Positions 16,437 through 24,237 of a stretch of DNA of 38,015 bases are shown here, piece after piece. The DNA comes from Subdoligranulum variabile (lineage in GTDB: Bacteria > Bacillota > Clostridia > Oscillospirales > Ruminococcaceae), in contig QAKI01000002.1 of assembly GCA_003343905.1 (NCBI GenBank), positions 1 to 38,015 on the forward strand, in the 5' to 3' direction. The stretch's first letter is position 1; each line of letters opens with the position of its first letter. Under the pieces are notes generated by a model. That model saw nothing but the letters and a program-made list of their open reading frames with translations. It made no database searches and had not been told where the DNA came from. The position numbers and the translations under genes were made by a program.

Positions 16437-16469
16437 GCGTAAGGTTCCGCCTTGACGATATAAAGGCAA

Positions 16470-16513
16470 TAAACAACCCCCGCCGCATATCTTCACGGAT
16501 ATGCGGCGGGGGT
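16470..16513 (-). terminator. Terminator of the two-component operon
   Basis: A 16-base perfect stem (ACCCCCGCCGCATATC with its complement, loop of 6) lies about 40 bases past the kinase stop. On the minus strand it is followed by TTGTTTATTG. Confidence 0.85.
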
Positions 16514-16552
16514 GAGGTTATGGTGCTGCGGGCCGTCCGGCGGGCGGCGGGG

Positions 16553-18376
16553 TCATTCGGCGCTGGGGGAGCCGGTGGGCCGCCAGGGCTGCACCAGCGT
16601 CACGCGGGTGCCCACGCCGGGCAGGCTCCACACGGTCAGGCTGCTCTGGCTGCCGGCGTACAGTTTCAGCCGGGCCTGGATGTTGTGCAGCCCGATGCCC
16701 GTGCTGCGGCGGTTCTTCTCGGCCCCCGGCGCGCGGCCGTGGGCGATCTGGTCCCGCAGCTTTTCCAGCGCGGCTTCGTCCATGCCCACGCCGTTGTCGG
16801 TCACCGAAAGTTCCAGCCAGTCCCCGCGCCGCCGCACGCTGATGCGGATGCGCAGGGTATGGTCCAGCCCTTCCATGCCGTAGAGCAGGCAGTTTTCCAC
16901 AACGGGCTGCAAGACCAGCTTGAGCGTTTCCACCGCCGAGGCGTCGCAGCCGTGCAGCCGCACGTCCCAGGCCACCTGGCTGCCGTAGCGGCTCTGCTGG
17001 ATGTTCATATACATCTGCACGTGCTGCAATTCCTGCTGCAGCGGCAGGAACAGCCCGCCCGCGATGCTCAGGCGGTACAGCTTGCCCAGGCTGGCGGCCA
17101 GCTTGCCGATGTCGGGGCGGCCGGCCTCGCCCGCCTTCCAGACGATGGTCTCCAGCGTGTTGTACAGGAAGTGGGGATTGATCTGGCTCATCAGGACCTG
17201 CATTTCCAGGTCCTGTTTGCGGCGCTGTAAGTCAAGCTGCTGGGCCAGCGTCACGCGGATGCTGTCCAGCATCGTGTTGTAGCTTTGCAGCATGTGGGTC
17301 AGTTCGTCGGGGCCTTTGGTCTTTACATAGGCGCGCAGGTCCCCGGCGTCCACCCGCAGGATGGACTGTTCCAGCATGGCCAGCGGCGCCATGAACCGGC
17401 GGTAGATCAGCAGCGCCAGCGCCGACGCCACCGCCATGCATACGCCGATGACGGCCAGAATTTGCAGGTAGAGTTCGGCGGTCTCCTGCGTCAGGGCGGC
17501 GGTGGGCACCATGACCAGCGTGGTCCAGCCGGTCTGGCTGCCCACGGCGCGGGCCATGCTGTAATCGCTCCCGTCCATGGGCAGGATGCCCACGCTGCCC
17601 TCCAGCGCGGACAGGCTCGCGGTCACATTGGCGGGGGCGGCGCAGCGCGCCACGGCCCCCTTGTCGGTGGAGGAGATCAGCCCCCCGTTGCTGTCTAAAA
17701 CGTAGACCGACGCGCCGAACTGCGCCGCCTGCGCGGCATACAGGTCGTACAGGTCCTGTTCCGGCACCGCAAAAAGATGCACATAGGGGTAGCCGCTTTT
17801 CAGCGCCGAGTACACGCGGCGGCTGCCCAGCACCACGTGGTCCCGGCGGGTCTCGCCGTGGGTGCTGGTGGTCAGGAAGTTGGTCATCAGCGGGTACCAG
17901 TAGAACTGGCCCAGTTTTTCCCGGTCGTCGACGCCCAGCTCTTGCAGCTTTTCGATCAGCAGCGCCACGTCCTGGTTGGGGTCCAGAAAGTCGAACACGT
18001 CCTGCTTGTTGGGCAGGTAGATGGCGTCGATCGTCTTCTGCTGCAAAAGGCGGTTGTAACTTTCAAACAGCGAACTGTTGATGCGGACGATGGCCCACTG
18101 CTTGGCCAGCGGGTTGGCGCTGTAGTCCTTTTCCAGCATATTCACCAGCGTGGCGTCGGTGGAAAAGGCGTCCGACACGCCGTACACCCCGGCGGCGTAG
18201 CGGTCCAGCGCCAGGCTGATGTTCTGCGCGGTGTAGCGCAGGGACTCGCTCTGCGCTTTCTGCCGTTCGCGCAAAGCCTGGAAGAACAGCAGCGTGATGA
18301 CCAGGATCATCGGGATGAAGCAGCCCAGAAGCATGGCGATCATGCGCCGCTTCAGGCTGGAACTGCGCGCCGTCAC
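16553..18376 (-). CDS. Sensor histidine kinase, YesM/LytS-type
   Basis: A 607-residue membrane kinase. Helix at about 13-34 (IAMLLGCFIPMILVITLLFF), an extracellular sensing region of about 265 residues, second helix about 303-325, HAMP linker (RRFMAPLAMLEQSILRVDAGDL), then the His_kinase domain with QINPHFLYNTLE (candidate phospho-His402), an N-box VLQPVVENCLLYGM, and the ATP-binding motifs VTDNGVGMD and STGIGLHNIQARL. The start is GTG overlapping the regulator's stop as GTGA. The long in-frame stretch upstream lies inside the regulator gene. YesM-type kinases usually control carbohydrate ABC transporter operons, so the transporter at 6.3-9.6 kb is a natural target, about 7 kb away on the same strand. 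Confidence 0.9.
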   Translation of the reverse strand: MTARSSSLKRRMIAMLLGCFIPMILVITLLFFQALRERQKAQSESLRYTAQNISLALDRYAAGVYGVSDAFSTDATLVNMLEKDYSANPLAKQWAIVRINSSLFESYNRLLQQKTIDAIYLPNKQDVFDFLDPNQDVALLIEKLQELGVDDREKLGQFYWYPLMTNFLTTSTHGETRRDHVVLGSRRVYSALKSGYPYVHLFAVPEQDLYDLYAAQAAQFGASVYVLDSNGGLISSTDKGAVARCAAPANVTASLSALEGSVGILPMDGSDYSMARAVGSQTGWTTLVMVPTAALTQETAELYLQILAVIGVCMAVASALALLIYRRFMAPLAMLEQSILRVDAGDLRAYVKTKGPDELTHMLQSYNTMLDSIRVTLAQQLDLQRRKQDLEMQVLMSQINPHFLYNTLETIVWKAGEAGRPDIGKLAASLGKLYRLSIAGGLFLPLQQELQHVQMYMNIQQSRYGSQVAWDVRLHGCDASAVETLKLVLQPVVENCLLYGMEGLDHTLRIRISVRRRGDWLELSVTDNGVGMDEAALEKLRDQIAHGRAPGAEKNRRSTGIGLHNIQARLKLYAGSQSSLTVWSLPGVGTRVTLVQPWRPTGSPSAE

Positions 18377-19956
18377 AGCGGACCGCCCTGCAGGGTGCGG
18401 TACTCGGCCGGGCTGACGCCGTAGAACCGTTTGAACACCCGGATAAAGTTGGAAGTGTCGGCATAGCCGCACTGCTGGGCGATGGCGTACACCTTGGCGT
18501 CGGGGTCGCGCAGGCACTCGGCGGCGCGGCGCATCCGGCGTTCGGTCAGGTAGTCGCTGAAATTGCAGCCCAGCTCATTCTTGAACACGCGGGAAACATA
18601 GGCCGGGGTCTTGTGTACATGGTCGGCCACCGTTTCCAGCGAGAGGGTGTTGGAACAGAACTCGGCGTCCACATATTCCCGCACCCGCATGGCGACGCTG
18701 CCCGCCGCGTGGCCGTGGGCGCGGCGGCGGCCCAGTTCCTGCTGGTAGGCGTACAGCAGCGCCAGCACGAAGGTGCGCTTGGTCTGCAAGGTGTCGCAGG
18801 CGTAGATGTCGGTGTAGGCGGCGCCCATGGAACGCATCACCTTCTCCATCGAAACGCCGTACCGCAGCCCCCACAGCGATACATGGAACAGCACCGACAG
18901 GCACAGCCGGTCCAGGTAGCGGTATTCCCGCATGGGGGTGTCGTAGGTAGCCATCACGCGGTCCACCTCGGCCCGGACGGCGGCGTAGTCCTGCGCCAGC
19001 AGGGCCTTTTCCAGCAGTTCGGTGTTGAAGTAGGCCAGGCTTTCCGGCTGTTCGGCGTTGAGCTGGTGGAACGCGAACACGCTGCCCGGGCCGGAGAACA
19101 CGCTTTGCCGGGCGCAGCAGTTGGCCTGCTCATACGCCTGCGGCAGCATGCCCGGCTCGGTGCAGAGGTTGCTGATCCCGGCCGAAAGGGTGGCGCCCAC
19201 GCTTTCGGCCGCGCGCTGGACGCCCGCCACCTCGTCGTGGATCTCCTGCGGCAGGATGTCCCGGCCGCTGCTGTAAAAGCCCACCATGGCCTCGTCCCCG
19301 TCCAGGAACAGCAGCCGGTGCAGCGGGCCGGGCGCGGCCGCCTGGGCGGCCTGCAGCACACGGCGCCAGCAGTGCATCAGGGCGGGTTTTTCCATGCCGC
19401 CGCCCCCGTCCAGCGTGAACAGCGCCACCACCAGGTTGTCCAGGTCGATGCCCTGTTCGTTGAGCATCGGCAGAAAACGCTCGGTGTCGTGTTCGGGGGC
19501 GGTGCCGCGCAGCAGTTCGCCCAGCCATTCCAGAAAATGGCGGTGCACGCTCTCGTTCAGTTCGGCGCTGCGCGCCCGTTCCCCGTCGATGGTCGCTTTC
19601 AGGCGGCGGAACACTTCCTCGAACTCGTCGATGTCGGTGGGCTTGAGCAGATACTCCGCCACCCGGTTGCGGATCGACATATTCAGATATTCAAAATCGC
19701 TGTAGCCGCTCAAGATCACGATCTTGATCTGCGGGTAGTCACGGTTCAGCCGTTGCATCAGTTCCACGCCGTCCATCCCCGGCATCCGTATGTCGGAAAG
19801 CACCACGTCGGGGCGGCATTCCGCCAGCCGGTCCAGCACTTCCTGGCCGCTGGCGCACAGCCCGCATACCTCGTAGCCCCAGTCCTGCCAGGGCAGGGTG
19901 TGGGCGATGCCGTTGCGGATGCTTTCCTCATCATCCGCGATCATGATCCGGTACAA
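18373..19956 (-). CDS. AraC-type response regulator, YesN-like
   Basis: A 527-residue partner of the YesM-type kinase. Receiver domain 1-120 (YRIMIADDEES, phospho-acceptor Asp55 in VVLSDIRMPGMDG, conserved Lys in YLLKPTD), a middle region of about 300 residues, and a C-terminal AraC/XylS DNA-binding domain with two helix-turn-helices (LSLETVADHVHKTPAYVSRV and AIAQQCGYADTSNFIRVFKR, ending FYGVSPAEYR). The start is taken as TTG at 19956: AGGAGG is 7 bases upstream and the product then begins like its family (M-YRIMIADDE). Upstream ATG codons are excluded because one overlaps the -10 box and would lie before the transcript start. Expected to activate sugar uptake genes when phosphorylated. Confidence 0.9.
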   Translation of the reverse strand: MYRIMIADDEESIRNGIAHTLPWQDWGYEVCGLCASGQEVLDRLAECRPDVVLSDIRMPGMDGVELMQRLNRDYPQIKIVILSGYSDFEYLNMSIRNRVAEYLLKPTDIDEFEEVFRRLKATIDGERARSAELNESVHRHFLEWLGELLRGTAPEHDTERFLPMLNEQGIDLDNLVVALFTLDGGGGMEKPALMHCWRRVLQAAQAAAPGPLHRLLFLDGDEAMVGFYSSGRDILPQEIHDEVAGVQRAAESVGATLSAGISNLCTEPGMLPQAYEQANCCARQSVFSGPGSVFAFHQLNAEQPESLAYFNTELLEKALLAQDYAAVRAEVDRVMATYDTPMREYRYLDRLCLSVLFHVSLWGLRYGVSMEKVMRSMGAAYTDIYACDTLQTKRTFVLALLYAYQQELGRRRAHGHAAGSVAMRVREYVDAEFCSNTLSLETVADHVHKTPAYVSRVFKNELGCNFSDYLTERRMRRAAECLRDPDAKVYAIAQQCGYADTSNFIRVFKRFYGVSPAEYRTLQGGPL

Positions 19957-19984
19957 AAGACCGCCTCCTGCCAAAATTTCCCCC

Positions 19985-20013
19985 ATTATAGCATAAAAAC
20001 CCGGCGTCCGCAA
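19985..20013 (-). promoter_or_regulatory. Promoter of the two-component operon
   Basis: On the minus strand TTGCGG (20008-20013), a 17-base spacer ending in TGC (extended -10) and a perfect TATAAT (19985-19990). The transcript should start about 20 bases before the ribosome site, which supports the TTG start of the regulator. Confidence 0.85.
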
Positions 20014-20520
20014 AGCCGCCGCCCCGTATCGGGGCAAAAAAGTTGGGCGCGCCGCTTTCCGCTATGCTGCAAAGGGGGCAACAGTCGCGCACTGGCACCG
20101 CAGTGCCGTGTCGCAGGCCAACCGCCGCGCTAGCGGCGGCACTTAGGCCGCAGACCGGCGGTGCCTGACGCTCCTGTTTAGCGGGTTGCGGTTCCCGCAT
20201 CCCGCGGCGCGCCTTGGAGCGGCGCTTGCGTTCTGCGACCGCTGCCCCTGCTCCGCCTTGCTGTATCCGCCGCAGGCGGCGCGCGGCTCCGCAGCTCTTT
20301 GGATTCCCCTTCGACAAAATTTTGCGGCAAATCGCGCAATCGGCCTTTGGCCTCATACACAATTTACCGCAAAATTTCCCTGTATGTGTTGCCAGCGTCG
20401 GCACAATCTCCGGCCTAAGAGCCGGGCCTTACGGCCCGGTTGGCCTCCGAAACGCGCCTGCGAGCGCAGTGTCCGCCGCTGGCAACGAATTTTGAACTTT
20501 TTGGCAGTCTGCGCGCCGGG
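20014..20520. repeat. Structured repeat block downstream of the ferritin-like gene
   Basis: About 500 bases without a credible gene. 20181-20297 is a diverged copy of the module found at 28278-28425 and, inverted, at 29180-29340 (shared core GCGACCGCTGCCCCTGCTCC and CCGCCGCAGGCGGCG). The rest is packed with inverted repeats: CCGCCGC-TAG-GCGGCGG type near 20125; AAATTTTGCGG (20317-20327) with CCGCAAAATTT (20367-20377); a GGCCTTTGGCC hairpin between them; GTTGCCAGCG (20388-20397) with CGCTGGCAAC (20477-20486); and GCCGGGCC-TTAC-GGCCCGG inside that. It behaves like a composite repetitive element, with no coding potential seen. Confidence 0.65.
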
Positions 20521-21768
20521 TCAGGCTTTGCGGCCCAGCGTGGTGTTGTCTTTGGTGCGGCTGCGCAGCGCGGGGATGGGGTTCTCGGCCGTTTCAAAAC
20601 GGTAGTCCTGGCCGTTCTCCGCGATGGCGTCCTGAATGACCGTGTGGCTGGCGACCCCGGCCACCGGGGCGTTGACCATCTCCTGATAGCGGAAGAAATC
20701 GGCGTCGGGGGAAAGCTCGTCCACCGGGGCGTAGCCCTCGCCGCGGGCGGTCAGCGTGACGGTGTCCGCCAGCATGCCGCGGATATACTCGATGTTCGGC
20801 CCCAGTTCCAGCACATCGGGGAAGGTGCCGTCGGGGATGACCTGCTGCCACTGCTTGCCCTCGTACTTTTCCAGCAGGTGGGCCGCATGGTGCAGGTGGG
20901 CGATCTCCTGTTCCAGGTGCATCTCCCAGAGTTTCTTGACGGCGGGGCAGGTCTCGGTCTCAAAGGCGCTGTAATACAGGTAACATTCGGTGTATTCGTG
21001 CATCAGCAGGTTTTCCAGCCAGGTGCATTTCACGTCCAGCAGGCTGCCGTAGTGGGTCACATGCTGTTCCTCCACCATGCCGATCTCGGTGTACAGCCTG
21101 CGGCCCCGGTCGCTGGGGTAGAAGTTGCCCAGGTTCATATAATAGTTCATCGTCTGCTGCTCGGCCGCCGTGATGATGTTCACGTGCAGCTTGGTGAGCA
21201 TCGACGCTTTTTTGCCCTGGATCGGCGTCTTGACCGAATCCGCGGGCCAGCGGTGGTGCGCGATGGTGGGCCGGGCGGGCATGATCTCGGTATAGCGGCC
21301 CACAAGGTCCTCGGCGTGTACGCCGTCGTCCATCTCCAGCAGGTCGGCGTAGCGGTACAGATGGTCGAAGTCCTCCAGCAGTGCAAAGTCCAGCGCCTGC
21401 TTCACATGGGCGTCCGGCTCGCACTGGGCCATGCGCGCCGTCAGGTCCACGGCAAGCTGCTCATACCCGATGGTGTGTTCCAGCACGTTCTCGTCCAGCG
21501 GTTTCAGCGCGGCGATGTGTTTTTGCTGCTGCTGTTCCTGCCGCCGCAGCACGGCCAGTTCCCGGCGCAGGTCGTTGTCCGGGCAGTGGCGGTGGAACTG
21601 GTGGCTGAACCAGACGGCCTCGAACTCGGTGCCGTTCATCAAAATGGTGCGCACGCGGGTGTAGGGGTCGGCTTCGCGCTTGTCGTAGGGTTTGGCGGCC
21701 AGCGTTTTCCAGTTCATGAAGCCCGCGTCCAGCGGTTGGGGCTTCTGTTCAAAAGGGTTCATCGGCAT
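20521..21768 (-). CDS. Ferritin-like-fold protein, probably metal-binding
   Basis: A 415-residue soluble protein that I recognise only at fold level. The middle and C-terminal parts are helical with spaced Glu/His pairs typical of diiron four-helix bundles: TAAEQQTMNYY (E203), EIGMVEEQHVTHY (E228, E233, H236), LLMHEYTECYLYYSAFE (E258, E261), and MHLEQEIAHLHHAAHLLEKY (E286, E288, H291). An earlier pair of helices (LEHTIGYEQL, LLEDFDHLYRYADLLE) could be a second bundle. This would suit iron storage, or an oxidase or peroxide-protection role. The start ATG 21768 has AGGAGG 6-7 bases upstream. ATG 21762 is too far from that. Single gene. A promoter could not be defined with confidence. Confidence 0.7.
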   Translation of the reverse strand: MPMNPFEQKPQPLDAGFMNWKTLAAKPYDKREADPYTRVRTILMNGTEFEAVWFSHQFHRHCPDNDLRRELAVLRRQEQQQQKHIAALKPLDENVLEHTIGYEQLAVDLTARMAQCEPDAHVKQALDFALLEDFDHLYRYADLLEMDDGVHAEDLVGRYTEIMPARPTIAHHRWPADSVKTPIQGKKASMLTKLHVNIITAAEQQTMNYYMNLGNFYPSDRGRRLYTEIGMVEEQHVTHYGSLLDVKCTWLENLLMHEYTECYLYYSAFETETCPAVKKLWEMHLEQEIAHLHHAAHLLEKYEGKQWQQVIPDGTFPDVLELGPNIEYIRGMLADTVTLTARGEGYAPVDELSPDADFFRYQEMVNAPVAGVASHTVIQDAIAENGQDYRFETAENPIPALRSRTKDNTTLGRKA

Positions 21769-22081
21769 GGGGGTCCTCCTCTCGTTGCGGTAAAAGGCGC
21801 CGGGGCGCGGCGTTGAAAATGCCCCGGCCGGAAGATAGTATGCCCCGCCGCGCCGGAAAAAAGACGCGAAACCGCCCGCGCCCCGCAAAAAAAGTGCCCG
21901 GCCCCTTCGCGAAAAAAACAAAGTCTGTTGCGGGGAAGGGCTTTCCGGCGGACGCGGGCCGGGCCGAAACAAAAACGAAAACCGAGAAACGCGCCGCCCC
22001 GGCCAGGGAAAACCTGGAGCGGGGCGGCGCGTTTGCGGTACGATAGAAACAGGACCCGGTGAAAGAAAGGAGGGAAAAACC
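21769..22081. other. Divergent intergenic region with a long inverted repeat
   Basis: 313 bases between the ferritin-like gene and the recombinase. 21987-22000 and 22021-22034 form a perfect 14-base inverted repeat (AAACGCGCCGCCCC with its complement), with CCAGG/CCTGG pairing continuing inside. It could be a terminator or a recombinase-related site. A TACGAT -10-like box (22039-22044) follows, without a good -35. Confidence 0.55.
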
Positions 22082-22693
22082 ATCGCAACGACCGTTTACG
22101 GCTATATTCGCGTCAGCAGCAAAGACCAGAACGAGGACCGGCAGCGCATCGCCCTGCGGGAGATGGCGGTGCCGGAAAAGAACATTTATCTGGACAAGCG
22201 TTCCGGCAGGGACTTTGACCGGCCGCAGTACCGCAAACTGCTGCGCAGGATCAAAAAAGACGATCTGCTCTACATCAAGAGCATCGACCGTCTGGGGCGC
22301 AACTATGCGGAGATACTGGAACAATGGCGGGTGCTTACAAAGGAAAAAGGCGTCGACATCGTGGTGCTGGATATGCCGCTGCTGGATACCCGGTGCGGCA
22401 AGGACCTGATCGGTACGTTCATAGCCGATATCGTGCTGCAGCTATTGTCCTTTGTGGCAGAGAACGAGCGCGCCAACATCCGCCAGCGTCAGGCGGAAGG
22501 CATCGCGGCGGCGCGGGCGCGGGGCGTCCGGTTCGGGCGGCCTCCCAAGCCGCTGCCGGAAAATTTCCCGGCGGTCTATCGTCGCTGGAAAGCCGGCCAG
22601 ATCACGGGCAAGGCGGCGGCCGCCGCCTGCGGTATGCCGCTGGCTACGTTCCGCTACCGGGCCGAACTTTACGAAAAGACCCTGTTATCGTGA
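22082..22693 (+). CDS. Small serine recombinase (resolvase/invertase), apparent ATC start
   Basis: A 203-residue site-specific recombinase: catalytic N-domain TTVYGYIRVSSKDQNEDRQ with the nucleophile Ser in RVSS, then IKSIDRLGRNYAEI, GTFIADIVLQLLSFVAENER, QRQAEGIAAARARG and a short C-terminal helix-turn-helix (GKAAAAACGMPLATFRYRA), close to the 180-200 residues of Tn3/Hin-type enzymes. The first ATG in frame (22163) would remove the catalytic Ser and about 27 residues, so it is rejected. Reading upstream, homology continues to an ATC at 22082 placed 8 bases after AAGGAGGG. No ATG, GTG or TTG exists between ribosome site and homology. ATC is a rare start codon, and the gene may be weakly expressed or damaged (ATG to ATC). 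No transposase accompanies it. Confidence 0.8.
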   Translation: MATTVYGYIRVSSKDQNEDRQRIALREMAVPEKNIYLDKRSGRDFDRPQYRKLLRRIKKDDLLYIKSIDRLGRNYAEILEQWRVLTKEKGVDIVVLDMPLLDTRCGKDLIGTFIADIVLQLLSFVAENERANIRQRQAEGIAAARARGVRFGRPPKPLPENFPAVYRRWKAGQITGKAAAAACGMPLATFRYRAELYEKTLLS

Positions 22694-22738
22694 CCGGGCC
22701 TGTTACAGAAAGGTGTACCTTCCTGTAACAGGCCCGGT
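22693..22738 (+). terminator. 16-base perfect inverted repeat after the recombinase
   Basis: ACCGGGCCTGTTACAG (22693-22708) and its complement (22723-22738) enclose a loop that itself pairs (AAGGT/ACCTT). It begins at the last base of the recombinase stop codon. There is no T tract, so it is a weak terminator or a recombination site. Confidence 0.55.
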
Positions 22739-22755
22739 GAATTGATATGGGAAAA

Positions 22756-22786
22756 GTATAGCACACCTGTACGGAAAAAGCTATAC
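22756..22786. promoter_or_regulatory. Inverted repeat GTATAGC/GCTATAC upstream of the lipoprotein gene
   Basis: 7-base arms (22756-22762, 22780-22786) about 100 bases before the lipoprotein start, in an AT-richer stretch. It could be an operator or half-sites for the neighbouring recombinase. No clear promoter was found by eye. Confidence 0.4.
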
Positions 22787-22884
22787 GTTCCCCGCAAAAA
22801 TCAGAATTTTCCGCCCCGCGGAAAGCCCTGTTTCCCCACTTACAAAAAAGTACACGTTTTCAATCAGACAAGGAGGAAAATCAA

Positions 22885-24135
22885 ATGAAAAAAGTTATGG
22901 CAGGAATCACGGCGCTGGCAATGGCAGCCGCGTTGGCGGGGTGTGGAGGGGGTGCGCCTTCCACAGGGGAAGAACCCGCAAGCTCAGCAGCTCCGGCAGC
23001 TACGCAGACCCCGGAAATGATTTCGATGGATGATATTCCGTGGTCGGTGGAGGAAGGAATCGTGGATGGGGACCGCTATATGCTGGTGAGTTACACCAAT
23101 CAATCCCCCTTTGTGATCACAGAATTTTCGCTACAGTTTACCCAAAAAGATACGGTCACAGAGGAACAAAAGACCGCCTTTTTGGATGAGCTTCAACAGA
23201 ATTTTGAGTTTGATGATGCCTTGATGGATATGTTCCGGGATGATCCGATCGCGATGCACACCGACACGACGAAAATCGTAGAACCCGGGCAGACGATGGC
23301 ACAGGACTATTGCTATTACTACGCAGGCTTGTATTATGTAAAAAACGCGGCACATTATGATTTGGTACAGCCGGATATTGCTACGGTGCGGTATATCCAA
23401 AACAACCAGCTCTGCACGGTCAGCTATGATTTCCGCTCCGGGAAGTATACGATGGACCCCGAGTTGCAGGAAGCTGTCCAATGGTCGGAAACGCCCCTGG
23501 GCGACCGTATTCCCAAACCGGATGCGCCCGTCATTGAAGTCGGCATAGACAATGAAAGCGTATTCTCGTTTGAAGCCTATGGTGTTTCCCTGGATGAGTT
23601 TGACGCTTATGTGGAGCAATGCCAAACGCTTGGCTACACAGTAGATCCCAATTCGTATGAAGGGCATTATTCGGCTACAAGTGCAGACCAGTATGAAATC
23701 AGACTGAGTTACTACGACAGCGACGAATCTATGGATGTCACGGTGAATGCGCCCGATGAACCGGTACAGCCGACAGAAGATGTATCGACATCCACCCCGA
23801 CCGCAACGGCCGAACCGACGCCTACCCCCGCTGCATCGGACAGCACCGTGGCAGACAGCACCGCAGCCACAGGCATCCGCCCGGAATTTCAGCAGGCTAT
23901 GGATAGCTACGAAGCGTTCATGGATGAATACTGCGCCTTTATGGAAAAGTACAGTGCTTCGGACGGCAGCGACATGAGCCTGCTGTCGGATTATGCCGAC
24001 TTTATGGCTAAATACGCCGATACGATGCAGGATATGCAGTCCTGGAATGACGGGACCATGAGCAACGAAGAGACTGCCTACTATCTTGAGGTGCAGGACC
24101 GTATCAACGAGAAATTGCTGGATGCGGCAGGCTGA
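22885..24135 (+). CDS. Putative lipoprotein with C-terminal DUF6591-like domain
   Basis: A 416-residue exported protein of unknown function. Signal with lipobox LAGC (Cys20), a low-complexity Ser/Ala linker, a beta-rich domain of about 240 residues (IPWSVEEGIVDGDRYMLVSY and onward), a Thr/Pro-rich linker (STPTATAEPTPTPAA, 304-320 region) and a helical C-terminal domain (RPEFQQAMDSYEAFMDEYCA followed by FMEKYSASDGSDMSLLSDYA and YYLEVQDRINEKLL) that resembles DUF6591, common on gut Clostridia lipoproteins. The ribosome site AAGGAGG is 8-9 bases before the ATG. The gene is noticeably less GC-rich than its neighbours and stands alone between the recombinase and a bidirectional terminator, a hint of separate acquisition. 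Confidence 0.75.
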   Translation: MKKVMAGITALAMAAALAGCGGGAPSTGEEPASSAAPAATQTPEMISMDDIPWSVEEGIVDGDRYMLVSYTNQSPFVITEFSLQFTQKDTVTEEQKTAFLDELQQNFEFDDALMDMFRDDPIAMHTDTTKIVEPGQTMAQDYCYYYAGLYYVKNAAHYDLVQPDIATVRYIQNNQLCTVSYDFRSGKYTMDPELQEAVQWSETPLGDRIPKPDAPVIEVGIDNESVFSFEAYGVSLDEFDAYVEQCQTLGYTVDPNSYEGHYSATSADQYEIRLSYYDSDESMDVTVNAPDEPVQPTEDVSTSTPTATAEPTPTPAASDSTVADSTAATGIRPEFQQAMDSYEAFMDEYCAFMEKYSASDGSDMSLLSDYADFMAKYADTMQDMQSWNDGTMSNEETAYYLEVQDRINEKLLDAAG

Positions 24136-24158
24136 CCCATAAAGTAGAAAGCCGACAT

Positions 24159-24202
24159 AAAAAGGCCCCGTGCCGGAGAAATCTCCGGCACGGGGCCTTT
24201 TC
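24159..24202. terminator. Bidirectional terminator
   Basis: AAAAGGCCCCGTGCCGGAG and its exact complement with a 4-base loop lie between the lipoprotein gene and the convergent two-TM gene. A/T runs at both ends give a T tail in each direction. Confidence 0.9.
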
Positions 24203-24237
24203 TGTTTGCCGAATCCGCGAAGCAGCGCGCCCCGGCT

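Noticed and set aside
22163..22693. ATG start for the recombinase
   Set aside because: It would delete the catalytic serine and the conserved YGYIRVS segment, and has no ribosome site before it.
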